Of a DNA stretch of 47,715 bases, positions 1-11,412 are shown piece by piece (positions within the stretch are counted from its first letter, which is position 1; each line of letters opens with the position of its first letter). The notes below the pieces were generated by a model. It had not been told where the DNA came from and made no database searches. It saw only the letters and a list, made by a program, of their open reading frames with translations. Both the position numbers and the translations under genes were made by a program. This DNA is from Fomitopsis serialis (lineage: Eukaryota > Basidiomycota > Agaricomycetes > Polyporales > Fomitopsidaceae), in contig NW_025955265.1 of assembly GCF_022376445.1 (NCBI RefSeq), forward strand, positions 1 through 47,715. Reading direction: 5' to 3'.

Positions 1-1085
1 TCAGCATCCCATTCGTGTTCAATGTCCCGAGTAACATCCCACCTTCATACGAGTCCACTGCGCTAGAGTGTCGCGCGGTTGTACGCTATGGTGTAGAAGC
101 AGTCGGTGTCCGCCCGGGAGCGCTGCGCTTGAACAGGCGTGTGTTTATCCCCGTCATTGGGCTGCCTGCGGATGCCCCCGGTGCTCCACTGAGAGCTATA
201 CTACAGTCCGGCTGGACAGGGGCGTGGAACGCGGAGATCAAGCACAAGCAAGTCCGACCAGGCTTCTGGGGAGAGCATGCTGATGTCTCCGTGGAAGTAA
301 GTACGTCCCTTGTCTCGCACTGTCTCTTCGGTTCAGCCGGCTAAGCTGAGAACTGTCAGTTCAAGTATCCTGCCGTGAAGACAATGGTACTATTTGCGGC
401 TGTGCCTTTCACTCTGACTGTTGTCACTACGAGCAAATCGTGTAAAAGAACACCCGAAAAGAAGCCAATGTGGCCCGCGCCTCCAGATAAACCTGAGGAT
501 GTCCGCGTGGAACTGAGGCGTACGGCATATGTGCGCACGAGCCATCTCATGTGGACACAGAACGATCGTCTTTCCTTACTGGGAAATCTGGGGGAGGCGG
601 GAAAGGGCAAGGACGTCCAAACTGTGCTTGCCGAGAAGGAATGGTTGCCCATCAATGGGATGGACTTGAAAGGCAAATGGAGACAGCGCACGTCATTCTC
701 ATCCACATTCAGCCTCTCGTGCCCTCCGTCTTTCCATTTTCCCACTCTCAGTGTCGAAGTGCGTGTCTCGTCGCCACTTATCAGTCGTCACGTATTCACA
801 AGAGGTTTATCTCAGTACAATATCACTGTTGTTGTCCCCTTAAGCGGGTTGAACAACACTGTACGGCTCGACATTCCTATCACAGTGTCTTCTGGCATGG
901 TTCCCAGACCCACTGTCGACGTTCCAGACTACACTGCCCCACCTCCTGGTGCACCGCCGGATGATGCGGACTATCTGGCCCCTCCGCCTACCCTTGACTT
1001 GCCCCCGTATGTATTCTCGCCCTTCATTGTATGGCTAGAACTCATTGCTCCCATACATAGGTCGTATTGGAACGCCGCGGAGTGA
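1..1085 (+). CDS. Arrestin-like protein, 5'-truncated by the window edge
   Basis: This is the C-terminal part of a fungal arrestin-fold protein. Such proteins are known or presumed adaptors in membrane-protein trafficking; the role here is inferred. Exons read about 5-296, 360-1006 and 1061-1085, with GT-AG introns at 297-359 and 1007-1060. The first bases (tcag) may be the acceptor of an earlier intron. Visible features are an early LPPSY-like motif (NIPPSYES), an AVRYGVEAVGVR-type beta-sandwich segment (VVRYGVEAVGVRPGALR), a CPPSFHFPTLSVEV strand, a proline-rich tail, and the end LPPSYWNAAE. The last intron is 54 nt and frame-neutral. Splicing it out restores the LPPSYW ending that I recall for this basidiomycete family, which is why I chose the spliced form. 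The N-terminus lies outside the window. Confidence 0.78.
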
Positions 1086-1361
1086 CACCAACGACTGTTC
1101 GCTCATGATCATATTCACATTTCACTACAAGGTCGGACGCTGGTATCTGGTATGATATCTAGATGGTCTCGCATGCTATTCAGAAGTTCGGGCATTTTGT
1201 CTCGATATGTCACGACCTGCCTAACGACTCGCGACAAGCTATGGTGTGTCTGTCGGTGAACGGTCATAGTCTTGACATTTAAGGTGTCGTGCATGTGTCT
1301 GTGAATCATCGACCTTCGCTAGAATGCATCGCAGTCAACTCAATAGTGCAAAGTAATGGAC

Positions 1362-2938
1362 CCGCTGGGGTGGACTTGTCCACGTGGACTCCGCGGAGCT
1401 GGACTGACCAAACAATGACGCCGATAACGAGCTGATTAGATTCGCATTATATAGTCTACTGACTGATTGTAAACCGTTATTACTGCCCTATTGTCACTGA
1501 TCACAATGTTTCTTACTAGTAGTCTGACCAACTGTTTCGTGATATGCAGCGAAGCGCATTAAGCCGTGTACACATTTTCGCGTCGACGGGTACAAGTAGA
1601 TACCGTAATGAAGTAGCCTAATGTATTCTAGTGATGTTGGTCCCAAATCAGCATGCTATGGCGTGAGTATGACTCGGATGATCCGCGAAATTGCTAACAG
1701 TGAGGGCAGGCGGTAGGCTCACGGCGGGCGAGCAGGCGAGGGGGCGGGTGTGCCGGACAGGGGTGCAGGTGCTGTGCGAGCGGGCAGGTGCATGAGCGAG
1801 CGGATGGGCGAGCGTGTGCAGACCGGCAAGTGCATGGGCGAGCACGCAGACAGGCAGGGCAGTAATGGGCCATGATGGGCAGCAGCGGATGCTGCTCGTC
1901 GTGTGTGGGCACCACAAACGACCATGTGGCAGGCTGCCGGTGATGCGCTCGTGTCCTCGTACGCGTCGAGAGCGGTTGTTGGCGCGACAGACCAGGCTTG
2001 TGGGCGTGTTTGCGCACGGCGGGCACATGGCGAGCGCCTGTATGGCGGAGGCGGATGGACATTCGCCAGCGCACGCATGACACGAGGGGTTCATTGACCT
2101 CGCCGGTTTGTCACGGTCGCGTGGGCTGGCAGGTGGTCGCGTGGGCTGGCAAGTGGCCGAGTGGATGAGTGGGCGGGTGAGCGGGTGAGCGAAAGCAGGT
2201 GGGTGCCCAAGTGCCCGAGCATACGAGTGAGCGGGGTCGATGTAGATGGCTGCGATTGCTCGGTAAGCCCTTATGTATGTGCTGCGCGAGTGCACGTACC
2301 AGCGTGCCTGGCAGACGTTCATCGCGGTCCTGCTCGCTGAGTTGGGTCTTGGGCATGCCGTGTCGGTATGCGGCGAGCTGGCCCTCGCCGTACCCGAATG
2401 CGTCTGCGCGTGATATATCCCATCCACAAGCAACCAGCTCTTGCTAGCGGGTCCGCGCGCGGCATGTTGAGGCTCGTTAAGTCGTGAGGCGCATACCTGG
2501 TGAGTTTGCGCTGGCGGGCTTGTGTCGCTTGCGCACGCGCGCATCGGAGTCGTCTTCACCGCGCTCATGCGCATTGGGCATGCGCGCGAGCGGCGCTGGG
2601 GCCGTCTCCGTCGCGTTCGTCTCCGTCCGGTCGTCCTTGGTGGGCATTAATCGCTTGTCAGGGTCAGCTACCGGGTCGAGGTGACAAGCAGGGAACTCAC
2701 CTGGTTTGTTGACCCTGCTGACTACAACCACCTTCCCTCCCTGCACGACCATTCTTTGCGAGCCTCCACCGATGCCCCTGGCACGTTGTTAGAGCTCGTT
2801 GCATTTGTGTACGGCGCGGTCCCGGGTCTTGAGGCTACCTTGCGCCGTAAAAGGCTGTAATCTTATCGCCTTTGTTTGGACTCGTCACGTGCTTCGGGGA
2901 GTCCACGGGAGTCCACCGTGGACAGTCCACCCCAGCGG
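1362..2938. mobile_element. Candidate relic DNA element with inverted ends
   Basis: The left end (1362-1404) contains ccgctggggtggac followed by gtccacgtggactcc. The right end (about 2892-2938), read in reverse complement, gives ccgctggggtggact, then gtccacggtggactcc. These form imperfect terminal inverted repeats around 1.58 kb. The interior (about 1690-2470) is a long stretch rich in GCGAGCGGGC/GGGTGAGCG words. It gives long but low-complexity open frames that I do not accept as genes. No transposase is seen, and no clear target-site duplication could be defined. The 276 bases before it (1086-1361) contain no recognisable gene. Confidence 0.45.
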
Positions 2939-3784
2939 ACGGCTTGTTCTCCAATAGTGGCATCGGTCGTTATGACGCATGATGTAAGTCTGACGCATGA
3001 TGTAAGTCCAGCATCCGCTGGGTTCTATGGATCGCGTCGAGCAACCCCGTCGGCGAGCTACTGGAAGTCATCAGTCTTCTATGCACGACATGGAGCGTGG
3101 CTGCATATCTTGGATCAACCTTGACTTTTCGCGGATGTTCCCGATAGATCAGAGCCGCCGTGAGGATACCGCGCTCGTCCCAGTGAGTTCATCCAGGCTC
3201 TTTAACATTGTGTGGCCATGTTGATGCTGACTCCGGCGTTCAAGACCAATTCAAGACCACGGGCCTTGCATGCCAAGTGTATGCCCGAGATGATGCGCGT
3301 GGATTATGAAACGGAAGATGAGGAGGCCAGGGCGGCGCCCAGGTGATGGACTGGCAACGACCAAATCCGAGCGCACCTTGATCCAATGGCTGTGCTCTTG
3401 CTTCATGGGTAAGATGGGCCGCAGACAGCGGAGGTTACCGTTGATCTGCCTGGTGCTCGGTGAGTTGTGTCAGACTGCCGGGGAACCGCAGCTGATCATC
3501 GCTAGAACCAGATTTTGCCTACCAGGATTGAACCCAGTAACCCGCCCGGCTACGCAGCTATTGGGTCAGGGCACTTCACGCGTGGGCCTCCGAAAGGGCC
3601 ATGGAAGCAGGATCGCGGGTCATATCGTTGGCGAATCGTAGTCTAGTCCCATAGGTTGTGTGTTTGCAAATCGCCGCATCATGATCGTCAGGATGCCTGT
3701 GGGCGCTACCGTGTCCACGTCCTCCTCCAGCCTCCTCCTCATTCTCCTCCGGCGCCGGCACCGGCCTCTAACAGACGCCCTGTT
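2939..3784. other. Gene-poor stretch with small repeats and a tRNA-like minus-strand remnant
   Basis: No gene recognised. Around 3520-3590 the minus strand reads like the 3' half of a tRNA or tRNA-derived SINE: a B-box-like gggttcaatcc preceded by a weak A-box-like segment. No full cloverleaf is convincing. A short peptide-like stretch at 3235-3300 resembles one at 37480-37555. The end (3720-3770) is CT-rich. Confidence 0.4.
2973..3008. repeat. Two tandem copies of an 18-bp unit
   Basis: The unit tgacgcatgatgtaagtc occurs twice back to back at 2973-2990 and 2991-3008. It contains TGACGCAT, which resembles a CRE/ATF-type half-site; any binding role is speculative. Confidence 0.9.
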
Positions 3785-4124
3785 CTTTGCCCGATGATCG
3801 ACCGTATCGTTAGCATTGACAGTTGATCCCCGTGCTTTCCGATGAGTCAGGCTGTTGGACAACGTCGATTCCACCATTAGTACATATACGGCGCCTGACC
3901 CACTTGCTCGAAACTCAATGCTTTGCTACAGACCCTTCTAAAGGCGCCGGCGCTGATGCCGCATGTGGGCAACCAAGCGAACAGCTTCGTCACCAGCCTA
4001 GTCTAAGTAATGGTACGGTCGGGTATAAAGGTCAACGCCCGAACATAGGGAGCTTATCGGCATTCTCTATCAGGTGTCTATATCGATCCGGACTCGAACA
4101 GCTTACAACGACTATTCACATAGT
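3785..4124 (+). promoter_or_regulatory. Promoter of Zn2Cys6 copy A, shared with copy C
   Basis: A TATAAA box lies at 4024-4029, about 96-101 nt before the ATG. Homology to the upstream flank of copy C begins near 3785 (matching about 36560 on the minus strand) and includes the TATAAAGGTCAACG core. The promoter therefore belongs to the duplicated unit. Confidence 0.65.
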
Positions 4125-6944
4125 ATGTCTGACACGGAAAGCGAGGGGTCGAGCAGCGATCCCTACTCCTCTCGGCCACTTGCTGCGAGCAAGCCGTCAG
4201 TCATTGTTCTGTGCTGTATCTCATCTCGATTTTTGTAACTGATGCATCATTTGTTCGTCGCAGAACCGGGGCATGTGCTAACTGCAAGGCATTCAAGGTA
4301 TGTCCAGCACATGCTGCACGAAAAGGCGACATTGATTCCTCGTAGATTCGCTGCGAGTGGATCATCGATGAGGGGATTTGTTTGAAGTGCAAGACGATTG
4401 GAGCAGACTGCGTTTCCAATGGACGCAAGAAGCGCCGACCCGCCATGTGAGTGGTTTGCGTCTGTTCTAATCCTCCTCGGCTGACAGAGACTGACAACTG
4501 TGTAGGTCTCATGAACAACTAAAGAAGCGGTCGCTGGCTCAAGACGCCCACATCCAGTCGCTGCTGAACCAGCTAGATGGTCGGAAGCGGCTCTCTGAGA
4601 TACGGCGTTTCGTGGACGAAGCGCAGGCCGAAGCCACCACCATGAGGGCAGCACCGAATAGCCTGACTTGTGAGCACCCTTGGTTGGTAGTGAGTCGCGG
4701 TATTCATCCGCCCCGGCGCTTGATGCAGTCTACGTCGACGAGGATCCAGCCAGTGGCTCACGGTGCGAACCTGGTGGAGGTGAAGTCATCTCATCACGCG
4801 AGCCGTCCGCAGCAAAGGCAAGAGCGACTGCATCGTTCTTCCTTCCGTACTACTCAGTCATAGGTCAGTGCGATTCATCGACGTGGCACGATGCGAAGGC
4901 CCGCAGTTGTTGATTCAAGACTAACTTATAGACTTTACTAAATTCACATGTCCACCAATCCTCAGATGTGGCCTCTTCGGACCCGCGGAGGTGACATCCC
5001 TGTTCAAGCTGTGAGTAATCACTCTCAAAACTACGAGGCAACACAACAGCTAACTTCGCTCCCGCGTCAGATACTTCGATAAACTACATGTAATGGTGTT
5101 CTCCGCTTACAACCACTTATGAAAGTTGACCATATACCCCCAGCCATCCTTCGCAATACTAGATCCTGCATTGCACACCCCAGAATATGTCTTGTCCAGA
5201 TCGTCTCTACTCTTCACCACCGGTCGGTACGTCCTGTCTTCTAGGTCACGACGTTGCTGACTTCATGACCCAGTGCTGTATATCTCGACTCGATTATGGA
5301 CACATCGGCCCAAGCTTAATAGCCTTGCCCGGGCACACGCTGCCGAAAGCGTGAAAGCCGCCGTTACAGAGGGCGCCAGAACGATCGAGACATGTCAAGC
5401 TTTCACATTGATGTGTCTCTTCCCTGCTCCTCAGCAAAGCTACTGGAATGACTCGCGAGGTTGGATGCTCATGGGCATCGCCACTCGGTACGCTCAGTGT
5501 CTATTACTCTCACATCATCTCCGGCCCTGCTCACTGCAAAAGTAGAATTGCTCAAGATCTCAAGTTGGACGAGTCACCACCTGCGGACCTTCCCGAGCGC
5601 GAGAAGCTCAACCGCCTCCGGACCTGGTTCCAGATCGTCACCGTCGACTCATCGAACGCCATCCAGAGAGGCCAAGCAACAATGATCCAGAGGAACAACT
5701 TCACCGCCCAGATGATGGACATATGGTACAGGTGCTCGCCGCTCAACTTGCCGTACGACGTCTACTGCAGTGCCTGCGCGGACCTGATGCTGTTTGTGTC
5801 GAACCTGTGGGGACCTATGGGGCCCACGAGTATGAACTCGCAGGAGGTAGGCAGCTCCCCTCATAGGCTAGCTTCGTTCGTTGAACTCACTTCTCACACA
5901 GGATGATGAAGTCATCGAAACCGTACTCGCATATCATCACAGTGTATACAATCGGATCGAAATGTGGCAAAATCGCATTGCTCAGCATCAGAGAGATGCC
6001 TCTGGTACGTCTCGGACAACCAGCGGTACTGTATGCCAACTGATGATCTCTGAGCAGTCGCTGCGCATCGTGACCCCAAGTTGGCTTTGTATGTCGTGCC
6101 TATGTCTCATAGAAGCATCTAACTTACAGCGCGCTGCAGTCTCGGACACGCCTTGCGACTAGCCATTTTGGGCGTGGGCTTCCAGCATTCTGTGAAGCGC
6201 ATGCTTCACCCCAATACGGAGCTGCTCAGTCTTGTTCGTCCCTTTTGACCCCGTCGATGTCTACACTATGCTCATATGGGAACTTAGGCGATAGACTCGG
6301 CACGCCACGTTCTGAAGCTTGACATCGAGCATATATACCCCACCGGTGCTTTGCGCTACGTGATTGAGGTGTGTGGCCCGTCAACCACTTGAATCAACAC
6401 AGCGCTGAAGCTGTCTTACAGCCGCATCACATGTATGTGACGTACTCATCAGCGTTCCTGATCAACGTAAGTGCTCCTACTGTTCGCACAAGTGTCCTCA
6501 CAGCTTACCCTATCGCAGCTACTGCGCCCCTGCCTTGCTCTCCTGCTCGAGAGCTCTGTCCGTGTGGGCATCCTCCGCGAAGTCCGTTCCCTGATCGAGC
6601 TCTTCAACTCCAGAGACGTGGCAGTCGACAGGGCCCATCTCGCCGTCGTCTACGCAGCCTTTCTCGAGGCCTTGCTGGACCAGATGACCGCAGGAGAAGC
6701 CCTTGCGGACGACCCCGCCGCCCATCCGTCGACACCCACCCAGAGCAACTTCCCCATGGCGCTGGTCGCCGCGTCGGAGGGCCATGGCAGCTCAAGTGGT
6801 GTCATAGACATACAGACGACGCAAGGCGCCGAGTTCACCTTCGACCGCTTTGTCGCGGACATCACCACACACCAAAAGACCATCTATCCTGCGCCGCGCG
6901 CTGAGACTTGGCATGGATTCCCTGTGGACGAGGGTACCTGGTGA
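4125..6944 (+). CDS. Zn2Cys6 fungal-specific transcription factor, copy A
   Basis: A 658-residue model in 16 exons: 4125-4195, 4264-4297, 4346-4446, 4506-4669, 4729-4863, 4932-5010, 5071-5089, 5144-5222, 5274-5487, 5546-5846, 5902-6004, 6058-6088, 6140-6233, 6288-6368, 6422-6466, 6519-6944. All phases agree and the total is 1977 nt. The N-terminus carries a binuclear zinc cluster with Cys at about 28, 31, 38, 47, 50 and 57 (CX2CX6CX8CX2CX6C), then basic GRKKRRPA. A predicted coiled coil around SLAQDAHIQSLLNQLDG would suit dimerisation. The rest resembles the fungal transcription-factor middle homology region (AFTLMCLFPAP, LNRLRTWFQIVTVD, CSPLNLPYDVY, YVTYSSAFLIN). Such proteins are nuclear DNA-binding regulators; the target genes are unknown. 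It is the closest paralogue of copy C (30193-36166), with every exon length identical. The 19-nt exon 7 is supported by all four copies. Confidence 0.9.
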
Positions 6945-7664
6945 GGAGGAGGGAGTGCAGGAGGTCAGGATACAACGCGACCGATACGACAACTCAGAAG
7001 ACTAAGAGGGCGCACGAGATATTCAACATATACATAGCCTTGGGTCGGCTCGGGGCCGTGCTTCGATATGCATTAGTTCTCTATCTGTCGAAGTTTAATT
7101 AATTTTGGCATTAATCGAAGACAGTAGATTCGCAGTGCGGGTTCGGTACGCGTGGGGATGCCTGTTGGAGGTGCTCTCGATCGGGGTGACTGAGGACCCA
7201 TGTTAGGCTGCAGGGTTTAAAGGTTCAATGCCGGCGCTGGACTTCGTACTTCTCGAACACCATATGACTCCTCCAATCGCGCGGACGGCATTGGCGGTGC
7301 AGGCTTGATGTACACATGTCCACGACGTCCGGCTTTTTATGAGGATCAGATTCAGCACACGCTCGTCGCAAATGGGCAGATGCCGCGCTTTTCAGACTGA
7401 TCCTCCTGGCGAAGATAAGTAAGTCCGCCTGGGGAACGAGTCTGACTCGTCAAGCCATGCATATGTTAGGACAGACATCGGTACGGCTGATACTTTCGGT
7501 GGTGTTACATATCATTTCGAAAGCGGTGCTCATGCTTTCTTCTACCAGTTGGACGCCTCCCCGCTCATATCACCATCAAACGACGCTCACAATGGCACGG
7601 TGGCTCGACTGTTCAGCATCTCGTCAGAGAACGGACTTCATCTCGACAAACTCAGGCTGGACAC
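6945..7664. other. 3' flank of copy A; no gene seen
   Basis: The first ~270 bases (to about 7215) are homologous to the 3' flank of copy C (about 29900-30190, minus strand) and mark the end of the duplicated unit. The remainder shows no convincing coding sequence. Confidence 0.6.
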
Positions 7665-9232
7665 TCACGCGGAAGACGCGGTCTGGCCCGTATGTCCTGC
7701 AGCGCAGAGAAGGATGCGCGTCGTCGCCGGGACGTCGTGCTCGTCAGCGGTCGGTCTGGCATCGCGATAGCAAGGCAGGAGTCCAGCATCGACTGCGTCA
7801 TCGTCATCAGGCCTTGGTCTGCAGCCAGGATTGGGCAGCTCTGCAACCGCCAAAGGATCGAGAGGAACTTGTATCGCTTCAGGAGGTAGATAAGCATGTC
7901 ATAGTGTCGCGACGGAAAGGGCACGTACGTTGATGAGATCAGCGTTGAGAGCTTTCGGAAAAGGTATCTTGACCGGTACGAAGTATGGCTTCTCTTTGAG
8001 CCAGAGAAGAGTATCTCGCAGACTCGGTCGGGAGATCACATAAAAGTTGACATAGCAGGCTCGCATGATCACGTCTTTCTGGTCCTAGGTACCGGGGTCA
8101 TGAGTATCTCGAGTCCACTATTTCGCTTGTCATACTCACCTCCGACTCGCTCGTCGGAACCCGACGCATATCCGATTCAGCAAGGGGGAGCATCGAAGTG
8201 TGGAACTGGAGACACCACGACACTAGGCACGGGAATTAGCATCGATACCTGTCCTGTATACTCGGCTCACTTACCCGCGAAAGCGAACGAAGTGAGTGGA
8301 GGTCGAAGCGTGGCGCTTGCTTTGGGTAAGAGCTCACGCCGCTTCGTCTCGTCCTCCACCAGCTCCGTTATCGCGTGCCTGGACAGCGCGGCGTTGGGGC
8401 CAGTGCAAGTCATCCTTGTGGCACGCAGGTATCCCTTCAGCATGGGAGGTATTTCGTAGCGACGTCCCTGCTTGACATGCTTCCTGACGGCTCGTGGCGT
8501 GGCGTGCTGCAGTAGGTGGGCGTACTTCAGGACATAGCGAAGGCAGGCCCATGCGTCTTTCGGTAGGCTGCAAGTGATGCGGCATCGGCGCTCAGCGCTC
8601 TGCCTCCAAAGCTTGATTCGAAGGAGGATGTCGAAATACCTCCCGTCAGGGTCCCTGCGAATGCCAAAGGTATCGTCCAGCACTTTGAACGCGAGCTCTC
8701 TATATTGGTGCGACACGCGCAGGAGCGCGGGAAATGGATTGGTGGACAGTCGCTCCTCTATCTCGTCATCACCTTGGGTCTCGGAAGAGAACAGGAAGTA
8801 TAGGTAGCAAGAGTCGACTCCGAACAAGACGTTGATCAAGAGCTCGGGAGGAAGAAGCAGAGGATATCTGGGCCGAGGGATCGGACGATGGCGTGGACAG
8901 ACAAAGTAGCTGTATCGCGGGTCATTTTCAGCTAGATTCGCACTGTGGCCGACGATTTTTGCGTCTGCACCACAAACTGCTCAGCACATACTCGGGAAAG
9001 GAGGACGCGAGAGTGCTTGCCTTGCGTAACGTTTACCATTGACATCGTTTCTGAAGCGAACATGCAACTTGTGTTGACGCGATCTCGCCAGCACTAGCCT
9101 GAGCGTCGACGTCAAAGAACAATGAGTGTGAGTAGTCGATGAGCAATGTATGAGCAGTTGCCAGTACCAGGATACCTCACCTTCCGAGTCGAGGCTTGCA
9201 GGAAGAGAGGGAGAGAGAAACGGATGGATCAT
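7665..9232 (-). CDS. Uncharacterised basidiomycete-type protein
   Basis: Product not recognised. The minus-strand model starts at ATG 9232 with exons 9232-9181, 9093-9037, 8976-8275, 8222-8140 and 8084-7929, joined by phase-consistent GT-AG introns. It encodes about 350 residues. One or more 3' exons follow; their acceptor is ambiguous, and two frames stay open (one ends near 7665, another near 7652), so the C-terminus is unresolved. Visible features are a CGADAKIVGHSANL segment followed by YSYFVCPRH, which loosely recalls a small GRF-like zinc ribbon. Next come LLLPPELLINVLFGVD (an F-box-like LPPELL start is possible), a charged middle, and a later segment LRDTLLWLKEKPYFVPVKIP. The perfect donor at 8274 shows the open frame does not simply stop at 8267. 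Confidence 0.6.
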
Positions 9233-10224
9233 CTTAAGAATGGGCGACGTGGCCGCTATAAGTACATACAGCGAGGGCGAAGGACGTTCTGAAACGGCGA
9301 GAACGATGAAAAAGTAGAAGCGAGCAATAAGTTCGAAAAGAGAAAGCGACGCGTGAGTTGCGAACAACCGTTTGACAGATCGGGAAGGGAACATACCAAA
9401 AAAGGCAATTATTGATCAATATTGATCAGGCGAGTGAGCATCCGTCAGGGTGGCGGACATCCGTTGAGTCGCTTTCCGGCCTTGGGCTTTGACAGTCTCG
9501 GCGCAAAGTAGGAAGCTCTGAGGCTCGCGAGCGGTGTCGTCCACAGCCGCGACCCTAGCCCGGCGGCGCTCTTCTCGGTCGGTCCACCGCATCGCCATCA
9601 TCGAGCTCGTCGCAGGCACTGCGCCGGTAGGAGGAGGAGGAGGAGGGAATTACATTTAGTCACCCCAGCTACATACTACCTACGACTAGTAGGTAAGGAA
9701 AGCCTGAGTAAGAGAAAGCCGGCGGTTTAATTGTAATAGCTAGGATTCTGCGTCCGCTTTCTCCATACCCTTCAATTCATTCGTTAATACATCTGGCAGC
9801 GCCTGACAGTGAAGGCACGATCATTGTGGTGATTGCGAGTCCCTCACTGCAGGCCTCAGCGCTCAGCCCAGAACGGATGTATCAAGCTCAAAAAATCTCG
9901 AACCTAGTAGGGTCAAACGACGTCCCCTCGTCCGTATTAGGCCCACAAACGATCAGCACAGGTAAAGCTACTAGAAAGACATACTCTTCTGCCTTGAGCT
10001 AGTAGCTCGCCAGCATCGCAATAAAGTCCACGCAGGCACAGGCGTCAATATATACCCGAGTCGACGCTTCAACATAAGGATCACGGCTCTGGAAATGATA
10101 ATACATTATTCATTCAATGTAGATGATCAACGCACTGTATGTACAATCTATTCCGCCTTCGGCGCATGAACACATCCTTTAGCAATGCAGTAGCCAAGTC
10201 TCGCAGTCTATCGCAGCATGTCCT
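9233..10224. other. Intergenic, no gene recognised
   Basis: Between two minus-strand genes. Contains a GGA-rich run at about 9629-9648 and a partly palindromic tacctac/gtaggta segment near 9678-9698. I see no coding sequence I can defend. Confidence 0.5.
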
Positions 10225-11412
10225 CTAGGTCGTCTTCAGGAGACGGTATGCCCGGTGTCGTTGGGTCGTCAAATTGAGCGCGCGCAATTTCTGTCCAAGG
10301 GGTCCCCCGCGCTCCACTAGGGCGGCCGCACGGGAACCGAGAACCGCGTCGTCGAAGCTGACCACCGATTCCGCCTTGTAACGCTTCTGAGCAAAGTATT
10401 TCTCGTGCCAATCACCGTCCTGAAGGGCGACAGTCGTTAATTTTTCTTCCATTTCTTCCTCGGTCACGTTGAATACGGTGCTGCGACCAGCGACCATCGC
10501 CTCCCATTCCCCGTTCACGCCGCAGCCGTGCGGAAGGACGCAGAGCTTCTCTTCGACCGATGCGACATCCTTGAGGGCGGTCCAAACAGGAGCGTCGCGA
10601 GCGCAATACACGGTCGGCCCAGCCCACATGCATACGACTAATTTCTCCAGGCGCCGAAGTTTGAGCATCTCGCGGACAAGGCCCACGGCCTCGTCGATGT
10701 CGTGTAAGGCGTTCAGCTGGATGCAGCAGTATTGCATCTTGGGGAAGAGTGCGCGAAGACCGTTCGGTGGAAGTTGCTGCCGCTGGTAATGCCACAGCGG
10801 TTCGAAAACCACGTGTGTGGCTCTCTCGAAGACCTTGGGACACGCCGAGAGCTTGGACGCCCGAGCCGGCGAGGCTGCATCCGCCAACAGCAAGACGTGC
10901 GTAGGCCTTGCCGCGCTATCCGTGAGCCACCCCTCCGATACCAAGGTCACGTCGATAGCGAGGCATACGAGTTTCCCCGCCGTCGTCAGCGAGGTCGCTA
11001 CGCCCTTCGCCCCATCCCCCAAGACATCGTCCCTTGACAGCGGCGGGTTCCAAGACTTGATGTCCTCTAGGACGGTGTGCGCCCGCAAGTTACGGACGAA
11101 CGACGGGATGTGAGCGCCCAAGGGCTGCGTTAAGGCCTCCGCGATGGCCTCGGCTTGCCTGTCGTGCCGAATGTCGACGGTTGTCCACCGGTTGGATAGG
11201 TCAGAATCTTCTTCTGCATACAACCATCTTCTGGTCGCCGGACGCCTCTCCTTAATTGCAGTCTGCTTGATGCGTCCCTCGGAGGCGACAGAGGGGGTAG
11301 AAGCCCGCGACATGCGGCTGCGAGATCGATGTGGCTTCGTCTTCGCAGCACTAGATGTTGCCTTCGGAATCGTCCGGCGTTTCTTGGTCGTCCATCTCCG
11401 CTTGGGGGCCAT
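10225..11412 (-). CDS. Uncharacterised 395-residue protein, intronless
   Basis: One uninterrupted frame of 395 residues from ATG 11412 to a stop at 10225; function not recognised. The N-terminus is strongly basic (MAPKRRWTTKKRRTIPK, then a K/R/S-rich run to about residue 60), which would suit a nuclear localisation signal or a disordered tail. The rest is globular in composition. Segments such as RATHVVFEPLWHYQRQ, FPKMQYCCIQLNALHD and LRRLEKLVVCMW have the alternating hydrophobic spacing of the leucine-rich or F-box-associated proteins common in Agaricomycetes. No F-box is visible. Lack of introns is unusual next to its multi-exon neighbours. The length and balanced composition support a real gene. 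Confidence 0.7.
   Translation of the reverse strand: MAPKRRWTTKKRRTIPKATSSAAKTKPHRSRSRMSRASTPSVASEGRIKQTAIKERRPATRRWLYAEEDSDLSNRWTTVDIRHDRQAEAIAEALTQPLGAHIPSFVRNLRAHTVLEDIKSWNPPLSRDDVLGDGAKGVATSLTTAGKLVCLAIDVTLVSEGWLTDSAARPTHVLLLADAASPARASKLSACPKVFERATHVVFEPLWHYQRQQLPPNGLRALFPKMQYCCIQLNALHDIDEAVGLVREMLKLRRLEKLVVCMWAGPTVYCARDAPVWTALKDVASVEEKLCVLPHGCGVNGEWEAMVAGRSTVFNVTEEEMEEKLTTVALQDGDWHEKYFAQKRYKAESVVSFDDAVLGSRAAALVERGGPLGQKLRALNLTTQRHRAYRLLKTT

Noticed and set aside
1648..2752. Long minus-strand open frames (308 and 129 residues) in the 1.6-2.7 kb region
   Set aside because: Translations are Ala/His/Pro/Arg-rich low complexity, caused by GC-rich repeated DNA with few stop codons in any frame.
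6467..6503. Earlier acceptor (cctcacag) for the last intron of copy A, which would add residues LTLSQ
   Set aside because: It would leave a 37-nt intron. In copy D the equivalent gives 33 nt. The later cgcag acceptor gives 51-52 nt in A, C and D.
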